Shown: piece by piece, positions 1 through 6,843 of the stretch
How positions within the stretch are numbered: the stretch's first letter is position 1
Layout of the letters: each line of letters starts with the position of its first letter
From: Actinomycetes bacterium
GTDB lineage: Bacteria; Actinomycetota; Actinomycetes; Propionibacteriales; Propionibacteriaceae
Assembly (NCBI GenBank): GCA_023437345.1
Contig: JAEZGC010000152.1
Span: 1-11,957 of the forward strand
Direction of reading: 5' to 3'
DNA: 11,957 bases
Position numbers and translations under genes: made by a program
The notes under the pieces: model-generated
What the model saw: only the letters and a program-made list of their open reading frames with translations
What the model was told of the DNA's origin: nothing
Database searches by the model: none

Positions 1-44
1 GGTAGACATCGGGCGTCGCTGCCACGCAGCGCGACCGCGCCACG

Positions 45-2174
45 GTGGGTTCGCACGAGGCGGCGCGTCTACGCGCCGTGGCGCCTTGCTGCGGCCCGTC
101 CATTCTCGGCCTCGCCCCATCGGCGACCGCCGCCGACCAACTCGCCCACCACCTGCCCGCCGCCCCTCAGGTCATCGGTGCCGAGACCCTGGCCAAGCTC
201 GCGTGGGATCTCGGTCACGGCGGGGCTTTGGCCGAAGCGATCGGCCGGCGAACCCTGCTGATCATCGACGAGGCCGGCATGGCCGACACCCTCACCCTCG
301 ACAAGGTCGTCCAGCACGCCCTGGCCCGCGGCGCGTCCGTCCGGCTCGTCGGCGACGACCAACAGCTGGGCGCAATCGGCGCCGGCGGCGTCCTTCGCGA
401 CATCGCCGCCCAACACGGCGCGCACCGGCTGGTCGCCGTCCTCCGGTTTGCCCACCCCGCCGAAGCCGACGCCTCCCTCGCCCTCCGCACCGGCACCCGC
501 GATTCGCTCGGCTTCTACTACGACCACGGACGCGTCCACGCCACCGACCCCGCCACCGCCACCCAGAACCTGTTCACCGCGTGGCTGACCGACACCCGCG
601 CCGGACGCGACGCCCTGATGCTGGCCCCGACGCGCGCGCTGGTCGCCGAGCTCAACCACGCCGCCCGGCAGGCACGCCTGGCCAACGGGCTACCCGGCCG
701 TGAAGTCCTGCTTTCCGACGGCAATGCGGCCTCGGTCGGCGACACGATCCTCACCCGTCGCAACGACCGGGCACTCGTCGACGGCGACACCCGCTGGGTC
801 CGCAACGGAGACCGCTGGCAGATCACCCGCATCCGCCGCGCCGGGTCGGTGGACGCGCGCAACCTCCGCACCGGGGGACGGGTCACCCTCCCCGCCGACT
901 ACCTCGCGCGCAGCGTCGAACTCGGCTACGCCACCACCATCCACGGCGCCCAGGGCGTCACCGCCGACACCTGCCACGGGATCGTCACCGGCGCCGAAAC
1001 CCGACAGCAGCTGTACACGGCGCTGACCCGCGGACGCCACGCCAACCACGCCTGGGTCCAGGTCACCACCGGCGACCCGACCCACCTCGCACCGGCCGAT
1101 CAGGACCTGCACGCTGCGAGGCCAGTAGACGACATCCTCGAGGCCGTGCTGGCCCGCGACGACGCGCCGGTCTCGGCCACCGCACAACTCGCCCAGGCCG
1201 ACAACCCGGTCAAGCTGCTCGGCCACGCGGTCGCCTGCTATCTCGACGCGATCGGGTTCGCGGCTGAACACCACCTCACCGATCAGACGCAGCGCGCCAT
1301 CGACGAAGCTGGCGACCGCTACGGCTTCGACCAGGCCGAGGCGTGGCCCACGCTGCGCGCCCACCTCGCCCTGTTCGCCGCCAACGGCCACCATCCCGCC
1401 GCGGTGCTCGCCGAGGCCGTCGGCCGCGGCGGGTTGGAGACCGCCCACGACCCCGCCGCGGTCGTCGACTGGCGCCTCGACCTCACCGAGGCCAATCACC
1501 GCACCCGCGGCCCGCTGCCCTGGCTGCCCGGAATCCCCACCCAACTGCTCGACAGCCCGGTGTGGAAGTCGTACCTTTCCCAGCGCTACCAGCTCGCCCG
1601 CCACCTCGTAGACGAGGCCGACGCCTTCGTCAAGGCCGCCCCACCACCCGCATGGGCCGGCCGTGTACCCGCCGTCCTCGACCCCGGCACGATCGCTGAC
1701 ATCGAGATCTGGCGGGCCGCCCACCTGGTCCCCGACAGCGACCTGCGCCCCACCGGGCCCGCCCAGCACCACCCGGCCGAGGCGGCCGTCCAACACCTAC
1801 TCGACCTGGACATCCAGGGCGCCGCCCTCGACGTCACGCACTGGACGAGCCAAGCCAGCCTCGCCGCACCCGCCGTTGCTTGCGACCCGGACCTCGTCGT
1901 CCTTGGCATGCGACTGGCACGCCTGGCCGGCACCCGCAGCGACATCGCCCTCCTCCTGGCCGACGCCGCCCGCCAGGGCGCGCTCCCGGACGACCGCCCG
2001 GCAGCCGCCCTCGGCTACCGCGTCACGGCGCTCGCCGCCACCACCGCCGAACCCGACATCGACGTCTGGGAGGTCATCCAGTCACCGGCACCCGCGGATC
2101 GGGCGCGCAGCTTCGAGCATCAGATGCCACCACCCGCGCACCATCCCGACCGCGGGCCCGGCATCGGTCATTGA
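45..2174 (+). CDS. TraA/MobF-type conjugative relaxase, helicase (RecD-like) portion only; probably a 5'-truncated remnant
   Basis: The reading frame encodes the C-terminal helicase half of a TraA-like relaxase, the enzyme that nicks and unwinds transferred DNA in conjugation. Visible motifs are the strand after the P-loop (ILGLAPSATAAD, residues 20-31), Walker B LLIIDEAGM (71-79), motif III VGDDQQLGAIG (102-112), an arginine in VLRF (132-135), the UvrD_C_2-like motif YATTIHGAQG (295-304) and LYTALTRGR (323-331). About 370 residues of unassigned C-terminal sequence follow. The family is usually well over 1000 residues, with an N-terminal relaxase domain. Here the frame opens at a GTG, and an in-frame TAG lies at 3-5. 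No GxGKT P-loop precedes the ILGLAPSA strand: the expected place reads GSHEA. The N-terminal part is therefore missing or separated by a frameshift, and helicase activity is doubtful. It could be an intact gene only if the start or assembly here is wrong. Confidence 0.75.
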   Translation: MGSHEAARLRAVAPCCGPSILGLAPSATAADQLAHHLPAAPQVIGAETLAKLAWDLGHGGALAEAIGRRTLLIIDEAGMADTLTLDKVVQHALARGASVRLVGDDQQLGAIGAGGVLRDIAAQHGAHRLVAVLRFAHPAEADASLALRTGTRDSLGFYYDHGRVHATDPATATQNLFTAWLTDTRAGRDALMLAPTRALVAELNHAARQARLANGLPGREVLLSDGNAASVGDTILTRRNDRALVDGDTRWVRNGDRWQITRIRRAGSVDARNLRTGGRVTLPADYLARSVELGYATTIHGAQGVTADTCHGIVTGAETRQQLYTALTRGRHANHAWVQVTTGDPTHLAPADQDLHAARPVDDILEAVLARDDAPVSATAQLAQADNPVKLLGHAVACYLDAIGFAAEHHLTDQTQRAIDEAGDRYGFDQAEAWPTLRAHLALFAANGHHPAAVLAEAVGRGGLETAHDPAAVVDWRLDLTEANHRTRGPLPWLPGIPTQLLDSPVWKSYLSQRYQLARHLVDEADAFVKAAPPPAWAGRVPAVLDPGTIADIEIWRAAHLVPDSDLRPTGPAQHHPAEAAVQHLLDLDIQGAALDVTHWTSQASLAAPAVACDPDLVVLGMRLARLAGTRSDIALLLADAARQGALPDDRPAAALGYRVTALAATTAEPDIDVWEVIQSPAPADRARSFEHQMPPPAHHPDRGPGIGH

Positions 2175-2228
2175 CGGGGCTTCCCGGCACCGCGCCGGAC
2201 CGAACAGAACCGACAGAAGGAGCAGACC

Positions 2229-2447
2229 ATGTCCGCCATCGCCAAGGCCGACCACGCCGGCCAGGATGCTCCCCGGTGGCTCTCGCTGCGCGATGCGGCA
2301 GGCATCTACGCCGTCAGCATTGACACCCTGCGCCGCCGAATCGCGACCGGAGACCTGCCCGCCGTCAAGCTCGGCTACAGGCTCATCCGGGTGCGAAGCT
2401 CGGACCTCGACCACATCTTCCGCTCGATTCCGGGTGACCGCAGCTGA
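2229..2447 (+). CDS. small helix-turn-helix DNA-binding protein (excisionase/AlpA-like)
   Basis: This is a 72-residue protein with a winged-HTH (HTH_17, MerR/AlpA-like) pattern: WLSLRDAAGIYAVSIDTLRRRI at residues 17-38, followed by GDLPAVKLGYRLIRVRSSDL, the usual wing. Such proteins either act as recombination directionality factors (Xis) that drive excision with a tyrosine integrase, or regulate element genes. A good ribosome binding site, AGAAGGAG at 2215-2222, sits 6 nt before the ATG. The gene follows the relaxase remnant by 54 nt in the same direction, and an integrase lies about 750 nt further on in the opposite orientation, which supports an element-control role. Residues 1-16 are low complexity. 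The family is fairly clear; excisionase versus transcriptional regulator is inference. Confidence 0.85.
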   Translation: MSAIAKADHAGQDAPRWLSLRDAAGIYAVSIDTLRRRIATGDLPAVKLGYRLIRVRSSDLDHIFRSIPGDRS

Positions 2448-2533
2448 TGGGCGATCCGCTCGCGGCAGCGGCCTCAAGGGCGGTTCAGCCCGCCGGCTCG
2501 TCGGTCGCAAGGTGCCTGCTGAGTTCCGTCGCG

Positions 2534-2849
2534 TCACTGGAGCACGCGCACGATCTCGACCACGTCACCGACTTGCCGATAGAGCACGAAGTGGCGCGGC
2601 CGATGCACGGACCCGACCCCGACCGGGAGGTGGCTGCGACTCAGTCGCAGGTGCCAGGTGAAGATGCCCGGACCAAGCTCAGGACGCGCCTGGATCCGAT
2701 CCCCCAGGCTGACTGGCGACGTCTCGAAAGGCTGCTGCCAGCAGCGCCTCGTAACGCTTCCGCGCCTCCACACCGAACCGCTCCTGCGACCAGCCGAGGA
2801 CGCCCACGATGTCAGACTCCGCCTGCGCGGTGAGGCGGTACCGACACAT
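2534..2849 (-). pseudogene. ParE/RelE-type toxin gene, frameshifted
   Basis: The minus strand starts with ATG at 2849, overlapping the antitoxin stop in a TGATG arrangement, and reads MCRYRLTAQAESDIVGVLGW, then EALLAAAFRDVASQPG. This is the helical N-terminal half of a ParE/RelE ribonuclease/gyrase-toxin fold. The frame then hits a stop after a short run. The C-terminal half continues in the next frame as ARPELGPGIFTWHLRLSRS and PRHFVLYRQVGDVVEIVRVL, ending at TGA 2534-2536; this is the typical ParE end. The switch falls around a GGGGG run near 2723-2727, where one extra G would explain it; total length is 3n+1. With the base removed the product would be 104 residues, normal for ParE. As read, the toxin cannot be made whole. 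A sequencing error in the G run is possible. Confidence 0.75.
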
Positions 2850-3129
2850 CAGGCGTGCGGCCCGGACGCCGCGCGTTCTCCCAGCTGGGCGAGGTAGTCG
2901 TCGAGCGCCTCATCCTCGACGTCGATGTACCGACCTGGCGCAAGATCTGCCAGTCCCTCGCCGACCGCGGCACGCAGAACCTCAAGCTTCGCCGCGTCCG
3001 CCTGCTCGCGCTGCTCGACCAGCCGCAGGCCTTCTCGAAGCACCTCGCTGGCGATCTGGGCGCAGACGCAACCAACTCCTCCACCAACTCCGACTGGTGA
3101 TCCGTCAGAACCACATTCCGGGTTGGCAT
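2849..3129 (-). pseudogene. ParD-type ribbon-helix-helix antitoxin gene, frameshifted
   Basis: ATG at 3129, with GGAGGGG just upstream (spacer GAC), opens MPTRNVVLTDHQSELVEELV, the N-terminal DNA-binding part of a ParD antitoxin. The expected next segment (GRYQ-ASEVLREGL in the family) appears only in another frame, as QIASEVLREGLRLVEQREQ. That frame runs through KLEVLRAAVGEGLADL and YIDVEDEALDDYLAQLGERA to a TGA at 2849-2851. Between VAS and QIASEV there are 5 nt where 9 would be expected, so a 4-nt deletion near 3060-3066 is the simplest explanation. Repaired, the protein would be about 94 residues, as usual for ParD. The gene order antitoxin-toxin with overlapping stop and start is the standard module layout. 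Because both partners are broken, the pair is probably dead. Confidence 0.75.
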
Positions 3130-3197
3130 GTCCCCTCCGTCCGCAGACAAGACGACGCTACCGCCATTGGCAGATTCTCCCCATGATCTGGCGGGTG

Positions 3198-4553
3198 TCA
3201 GCTGGCGGTGGGCATCTCGTCCGCGCCGAGGTTCGCATCGGGCTTCACCAACGACAGCACGAGCGCGCGCAGTTCGGCGAGCTGGGCTTCTGCGGCCTCG
3301 GCGCGGGCCTTCCAGTCATCGGCTGGAGGCGCGTCGGTCTTGGGTGCGGCGAGCTCGGCGAGGGCCTCGGCGATCTTCTGGTCGCGGCCGGCGGCGGTGT
3401 GCTGGTAGATCATCGCGACCGTCGGCTTGGTGTGGCCGAGCCGGTCCATCAACTCGCGCACCGTGGCGCCCGCCTGCGCGGCCAGGGTGCCTCCGGTGTG
3501 CCGGAGGTCGTGGAAGTGCAGTTCATCGCGTCCAGCGGCCGCACGCGCCTTGTGCCAGGGCGTCTGGAACGCCGAGGGGCGCACGTTCTGGCCGTCCTTC
3601 TGGGTGAACAGCAGCGAGGCCGGGCCGGGCGCCGCGTGTGCTGCGAGATGGGCCACCACGTCGTCCAGGATGTGGGGTGGGATGGCCACGTCACGAACGC
3701 CCGCCTCGGTCTTCGGTTTGTCGGTCCAGACGTGACCCGGGGTCCAGCTCACTGCGCGCCGCACCCGGATCACGCCCGCCGCCGTATTGCCGGCCTTCAT
3801 GGTCAGGCGGATGTCGCCTCGACGCAGCTCGAATACCTCGCCGTAGCGCAGCGCGCACCAGGCGCCCAGCAGCACCGCCAGTCGCAGCGGCTCGGGCATC
3901 GTCTGGACGATCACGTCCAGCTCTTCGAGAGTGGCGGGTTCGACCTTGCGTCGGGGCTTGGCCTTGCTGGCGCCCTTGATCCGGCACGGGTTGACCTTGA
4001 CCGGGATCTTCTTGTCCTCGACGGCGCCGCTCATGATCGCCGAGAACGCCATGTACGCCTTCGCCCGCTGGCGTGGGATCTTCTTGGCCGCCATGCCCCG
4101 GTACCACGCCTCCACGACCTCCTCTGTGACCTCAACCAATGGCAGGTTCCCGAGCACGGGCAGGAGGTGCTGCTTGAGCTGCGTGCGATAGTCCTTCGCC
4201 GTGGTGGGTGCCAGCGGCGCGGGGTCTGCAGGATCGGTGCGGCGCGCCATCCACGCCTCGGCGTACCCGCCGAACGTGACCGGCTCCGCCTTGATCGCCT
4301 CCCGTATCTTCTCCCGGGCGTCCTCGCGCTGGTCCGGAGGCGTCCAGGCGTCGAGTTCGATCAGCCGCAACTCCTTGCTGATCCAGCCCTCGGCGTACTG
4401 CTTGCTCTCGAAGGTGACCGGAGCCCAGAACAGCCGGCCGACGTGGGTGTAGCCCGCCTGCCAGCGTCCCGATGCACGTTGGCGAAGGCGTCCCCTGCCG
4501 CGCCGGGCCGACCCTTTGTCCGGACCCCTGCGCTGCTCCTGTGCCTCTGCCAC
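3198..4553 (-). CDS. int: tyrosine-family site-specific integrase
   Basis: Integrase of 451 residues if it starts at GTG 4553. Residues about 20-65 form an AP2/arm-binding-like domain (RQRASGRWQAGYTHVGRLF), about 90-190 the SAM-like core-binding domain, and about 205-400 the catalytic domain. All catalytic residues are visible: R236 (CALRYGEV), K281 (DKPKTEAGVR), H348 and R351 (HFHDLRH), H374 (RLGHTKPT) and nucleophile Y383 (MIYQH). A coiled-coil-like tail (WKARAEAAEAQLAELRALV) follows. The enzyme would insert and excise the element at the tRNA-Leu site lying behind it. GTG 4553 was chosen because GAGGGGGAG precedes it by 4 nt and the product begins shortly before the arm-binding domain. The open frame reaches 4799, but that start would cross the att site. 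ATG 4598 or 4658 remain possible. The gene looks intact, unlike its neighbours. Confidence 0.93.
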   Translation of the reverse strand: MAEAQEQRRGPDKGSARRGRGRLRQRASGRWQAGYTHVGRLFWAPVTFESKQYAEGWISKELRLIELDAWTPPDQREDAREKIREAIKAEPVTFGGYAEAWMARRTDPADPAPLAPTTAKDYRTQLKQHLLPVLGNLPLVEVTEEVVEAWYRGMAAKKIPRQRAKAYMAFSAIMSGAVEDKKIPVKVNPCRIKGASKAKPRRKVEPATLEELDVIVQTMPEPLRLAVLLGAWCALRYGEVFELRRGDIRLTMKAGNTAAGVIRVRRAVSWTPGHVWTDKPKTEAGVRDVAIPPHILDDVVAHLAAHAAPGPASLLFTQKDGQNVRPSAFQTPWHKARAAAGRDELHFHDLRHTGGTLAAQAGATVRELMDRLGHTKPTVAMIYQHTAAGRDQKIAEALAELAAPKTDAPPADDWKARAEAAEAQLAELRALVLSLVKPDANLGADEMPTAS

Positions 4554-4662
4554 ACGCTCCCCCTCGGACCCAGATTCCGGGCAACCTATGGGCCACATTT
4601 CTGCCCATTTTGCCCCTGTTCGGCCCTGTTCTGCGCACGTAGGGGGGTGGCCGTCCATCGGT

Positions 4663-4691
4663 ATGATACCTAGTGAAACCGGTAATTCCAA
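4663..4691 (-). promoter_or_regulatory. predicted sigma-70-type promoter of the integrase gene
   Basis: On the minus strand TTGGAA (4691-4686) is followed after exactly 17 bp by TATCAT (4668-4663), five of six matches to the consensus -10. The predicted start of transcription is near 4656, leaving a leader of about 100 nt before GTG 4553, or an almost leaderless transcript if ATG 4658 is used. The -10 box lies inside the perfect palindrome GGTATGATACC (4660-4670), and ACCGGT (4678-4683) lies in the spacer; both could be operator sites. Confidence 0.6.
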
Positions 4692-4718
4692 GGGTGTTCG
4701 ATCTAGGCTCCCCCCTCC

Positions 4719-4750
4719 TGCCCAAGGGGTCGACTCCCCCCTCGGGCACC
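4719..4750 (+). other. attachment-site junction (attR-like) containing the 3' end of tRNA-Leu
   Basis: Positions 4730-4750 read TCGACTCCCCCC then TCGGGCACC. This is the T-loop, T-stem 3' strand, acceptor 3' strand and discriminator of an actinobacterial tRNA-Leu, whose 5' end is typically GCCCGAG. No 5' part of a tRNA is present upstream, so this is a fragment. It is embedded in a dyad: arm TGCCCAAGGGG (4719-4729), 8-bp spacer TCGACTCC (4730-4737), arm CCCCTCGGGCA (4738-4748), with one mismatch between the 11-bp arms. That matches the core-site layout of tyrosine recombinases. CTCCCCCCTC also occurs as a direct repeat at 4708-4717 and 4734-4743. The tRNA identity is from family knowledge; the att role is inferred from the adjacent integrase. 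Confidence 0.75.
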
Positions 4751-4895
4751 GTGCGGTCAGGGCCCGCCCTTCGACCACCAGCCATCCCCGCAGAATCACG
4801 TCCTGTCAGCGCCCATGAGGCGGATACGCAGTCATGTCGCCGCTGGCGACCGGATTCTGCCGAGGCCGTCAGGGACGCGCCGTCTCCCCGCCAGA

Positions 4896-4937
4896 GGAAC
4901 CGTCCCCGCGTGCCGGGGAACCGTCCCCGCGTGCCGG
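4896..4937. repeat. perfect 21-bp tandem repeat with REP-like hairpin core
   Basis: Two identical head-to-tail copies of 21 bp (4896-4916 and 4917-4937), each starting GGAACCGTCCCCGCG and ending TGCCGG. The second copy ends 1 nt before the rpiB stop codon. A degenerate third copy may lie just left (GCGCCGTCTCCCCGCC, around 4876-4891). On the minus strand the junction reads GGGGACGGTTCCCC, an imperfect palindrome able to form a small hairpin downstream of rpiB. It may act as a terminator or mRNA stabiliser, or be a member of a dispersed repeat family. Confidence 0.8.
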
Positions 4938-4938
4938 A

Positions 4939-5397
4939 TCAGTCGGTGCCGCGGTAGTGCTCGTCCACCTCGGTGATCAGCGCCACCCGGTGGGTGTGGC
5001 GTCCGCCCTGCTCGAATGACGCGTCCAGCCAGGCGTCCACGATCATCTTGGCCAGGTCGACCCCGACCACGCGGGCACCGAAGGCCAGCACGTTGGCGTT
5101 GTTGTGGCGCTTGGCCATCTGGGCCGAATAGGGCTCGCTGACGCAGGCCGCGCGGATCCCCTTCACCTTGTTGGCGGTGATCGAGATCCCGACCCCGGTG
5201 CCACAGATGGCGATGCCGGCCTCGGCGTCGCCGCGGGCGACAGCCTCCCCCACCAGCCGGCCCCACACCGGGTAGTCGGTACGTTCGGCGGTCTCCGCAC
5301 CCAGGTCGGTGATGTCATGGCCGCGCTCCCGGACGTGCTCCAGCACCGCCCGCTTCAGGTCGATGGCGGTGTGGTCCCCGCCGATCACGAGCTTCAT
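4939..5397 (-). CDS. rpiB: ribose-5-phosphate isomerase B (RpiB/LacAB family)
   Basis: A 152-residue protein that interconverts ribose 5-phosphate and ribulose 5-phosphate in the pentose phosphate pathway, in the cytoplasm. The signature is complete: MKLVIGGDH at the N-terminus (D8, H9), then AICGTGVGISITANKVKGIR with catalytic-type C65 and T67, and KRHNNANVLAFGARV with H98. Length is normal. ATG 5397 overlaps the pyk stop (TGATG) and has AAGGGA 4 nt upstream; GTG 5400 directly before it is an alternative. Overlap with pyk implies cotranscription and coupled translation. The active site is of the cysteine type seen in E. coli RpiB, not the GGSGNGE type I know from mycobacteria. LacA/LacB-like sugar isomerase activity is a less likely alternative, as only one subunit gene is present. 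Confidence 0.95.
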   Translation of the reverse strand: MKLVIGGDHTAIDLKRAVLEHVRERGHDITDLGAETAERTDYPVWGRLVGEAVARGDAEAGIAICGTGVGISITANKVKGIRAACVSEPYSAQMAKRHNNANVLAFGARVVGVDLAKMIVDAWLDASFEQGGRHTHRVALITEVDEHYRGTD

Positions 5398-6830
5398 CAC
5401 GTCCCTTTCGTCGCGGTGCGGGAGCCGCCGACCTCGAACACCCGCAGCGAGTTGGTCTGGTGGGCCAGCCGTCCGGGGTTGCCGGCGACAATGACTATCA
5501 CGTCACCCGCCCCGACCTCGCCGAGTTCGGTCAGCGCGGTCTGGACCGACTCCACCATGGCGTCGGTGTTGGTGAACTCGGGGGTGACGTAGGTCTCCAC
5601 CCCCCACACCAGGGTCAGCTCCTGCGCCGTCCTGGGCAGCGGCGTGAACGCCATGATCGGGACGTCGCTGCGCAGCCGGGCCAGGCGATGCGGTGTGTCA
5701 CCCGAAATGGTGAACGCGGCAAGGTACTTGGCCCCGGTCCGCTCGGCCACCTCGATGGCGGCCTTGGAGATCACCCCTGAGGTGGTGTGCGGGTCCCAGT
5801 CGAGCCGCCGGATCTGCGCCAGTCCGTCCTTCTCGGTCTTCTCGATGATCCGTGCCATCACGCCGACCGACTCGATCGGGTAGTCGCCGACCGCGGTCTC
5901 CCCCGAGAGCATGACCGCGTCCGCGCCGTCGAGCACCGCGTTGGCGACATCGGACGCCTCCGCCCGGGTCGGACGGTGCGAGGTGATCATCGACTCCAGC
6001 ATCTGGGTTGCGACGATCACCGGCTTTGCCCACCGGCGGGCGGCGTCGATGATGCGCTTCTGGACCAGCGGGACGTCCTCCAGCGGCAATTCCACACCCA
6101 GGTCGCCGCGGGCGACCATGAACGCGTCGAAGGCGTCGATGATCGCGCCGAGGTTGTCGATCGCCTGGGGCTTCTCCAGCTTGGCGATCACCGGGACCTT
6201 TCGGCCCTCCTCGGCCATCACCCGCTGGACCGGCTCGATGTCGTCCGGCGAGCGGACGAAGGACAGCGCCACCATGTCGACCTCGTGGCGCAGCGCGAAC
6301 CTCAGATCCCGTTCGTCCTTCTCCGACAGCGCCGGGACGCTGACCGCGACCCCCGGCAGGTTGATGCCCTTGTGGTCGGAGACGACGCCGCCGACCACGA
6401 CCTCGGTGACGACGTCGGTGTCGGTGACTTCGAGGGCGCGCAGCACAATGGCGCCGTCGTTGATCAGGATCTGGTCGCCGGGGCTGACGTCGGCGGTGAG
6501 CGTCTTCAAGGTGGTGCCCGCCCGCTCGGCGGTGCCGACGACGTCCTCGGTGGTGATGGTGAACCGGGCTCCCGGTTCGAGGACGGCCTGGCCGTCCTCG
6601 AAGGTCTCCAGCCTGATCTTCGGCCCCTGCAGGTCGGCGAAGATGCCGACCGGCCGGCCGACGATCCGGGCCGCGTCGCGGACCCACTTCACCCGCTTGG
6701 CATGCAGGACGTGGTCGCCATGGCTCATGTTGAGGCGGGCGACGTTCATGCCCGCCCTGACTAGTTCGACGATCTTCTCCGGGGAGTCGGTTGCCGGGCC
6801 GATCGTGCACACGATCTTCGCTCTACGCAC
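5397..6830 (-). CDS. pyk: pyruvate kinase
   Basis: A 477-residue cytoplasmic enzyme transferring phosphate from phosphoenolpyruvate to ADP, the last step of glycolysis. Motifs: KIVCTIGPAT at residues 5-14, MNVARLNMSHG with R32 and N34 (28-38), ADLQGPKIR (65-73), the lid B domain at about 70-165, catalytic lysine and metal ligand in VIAKLEKPQ (K217, E219), MVARGDLGVE (238-247), ATQMLESMI (274-282) and LSGETAVG (308-315). A C-terminal allosteric domain ends with IVIVAGNPGRL. Length is typical. The start is GTG 6830 with AAGG 7 nt upstream; the first residues MRRAKIVCTIGP fit the family. It is the first gene of a two-gene unit with rpiB. A hairpin (6844-6868) ends 13 nt before the start codon and may terminate upstream transcription or influence initiation. 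Confidence 0.98.
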   Translation of the reverse strand: MRRAKIVCTIGPATDSPEKIVELVRAGMNVARLNMSHGDHVLHAKRVKWVRDAARIVGRPVGIFADLQGPKIRLETFEDGQAVLEPGARFTITTEDVVGTAERAGTTLKTLTADVSPGDQILINDGAIVLRALEVTDTDVVTEVVVGGVVSDHKGINLPGVAVSVPALSEKDERDLRFALRHEVDMVALSFVRSPDDIEPVQRVMAEEGRKVPVIAKLEKPQAIDNLGAIIDAFDAFMVARGDLGVELPLEDVPLVQKRIIDAARRWAKPVIVATQMLESMITSHRPTRAEASDVANAVLDGADAVMLSGETAVGDYPIESVGVMARIIEKTEKDGLAQIRRLDWDPHTTSGVISKAAIEVAERTGAKYLAAFTISGDTPHRLARLRSDVPIMAFTPLPRTAQELTLVWGVETYVTPEFTNTDAMVESVQTALTELGEVGAGDVIVIVAGNPGRLAHQTNSLRVFEVGGSRTATKGT

Positions 6831-6843
6831 GCCTTGACCTTAC

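Larger units (their letters stand above)
1..4750. mobile_element. right-hand end of an integrated element (ICE/plasmid-like) inserted at a tRNA-Leu 3' end
   Basis: This stretch carries a conjugative relaxase-helicase remnant, an excisionase-like HTH gene, a broken ParDE module and a tyrosine integrase. It ends in a fragment matching the 3' end of tRNA-Leu (4730-4750). Beyond that point the genes are housekeeping ones (rpiB, pyk and so on). An integrase next to a partial tRNA 3' end is the classic right end of a site-specifically integrated element. The intact tRNA-Leu and the rest of the transfer genes would lie left of position 1. Boundaries are inferred: the right one comes from the tRNA match, the left one is only the window edge. 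The broken genes suggest the element is partly degraded. Confidence 0.7.
4554..4938. other. intergenic region spanning the element-chromosome boundary
   Basis: About 385 nt without a supported gene. From left to right it holds the integrase leader, with short tandem copies of GGCCCTGTTC-like sequence around 4615-4632 that might be integrase arm sites; the integrase promoter; the tRNA-Leu att junction; a stretch from 4751 to about 4880 in which I see nothing convincing apart from a small GTCGCC/GGCGAC hairpin (4836-4850); and the 21-bp tandem repeat next to the rpiB stop. Open frames crossing it lack a ribosome site and family likeness. Confidence 0.6.

Noticed and set aside
690..1796. Minus-strand frame of 368 codons opposite the relaxase remnant
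   Set aside because: No recognisable motif; the plus-strand frame carries ordered helicase motifs over the same stretch.
2447..2833. Plus-strand frame of 128 codons directly after the HTH gene (ATG near the stop)
   Set aside because: It is antisense to the ParE remnant, with low-complexity sequence and no family likeness; the ParE halves are clear on the other strand.
3161..3194. Bulged inverted repeat (CCGC and CAGAT with ATCTG and GCGG) after the integrase stop, as a terminator
   Set aside because: A 6-nt bulge interrupts the stem and no T run follows; it also sits in the likely leader of parD.
2925..4673. Long plus-strand open frame of 582 codons
   Set aside because: It lies antisense to the integrase, has no ribosome site or family likeness, and is the usual mirror frame of a high-GC gene.
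4680..4750. A complete tRNA gene ending at 4750
   Set aside because: Only the T-loop to discriminator part matches; no 5' acceptor strand, D-arm or anticodon arm precedes it.
4836..4850. GTCGCC-GCT-GGCGAC hairpin as an rpiB terminator
   Set aside because: Only 6 bp, no T run, and nearly 90 nt past the stop; expected by chance at this GC content.
5787..6764. Plus-strand frame of 325 codons across pyk
   Set aside because: It is opposite a full pyruvate kinase with all motifs; the composition is that of a complementary-strand shadow (D/V/R/G rich).
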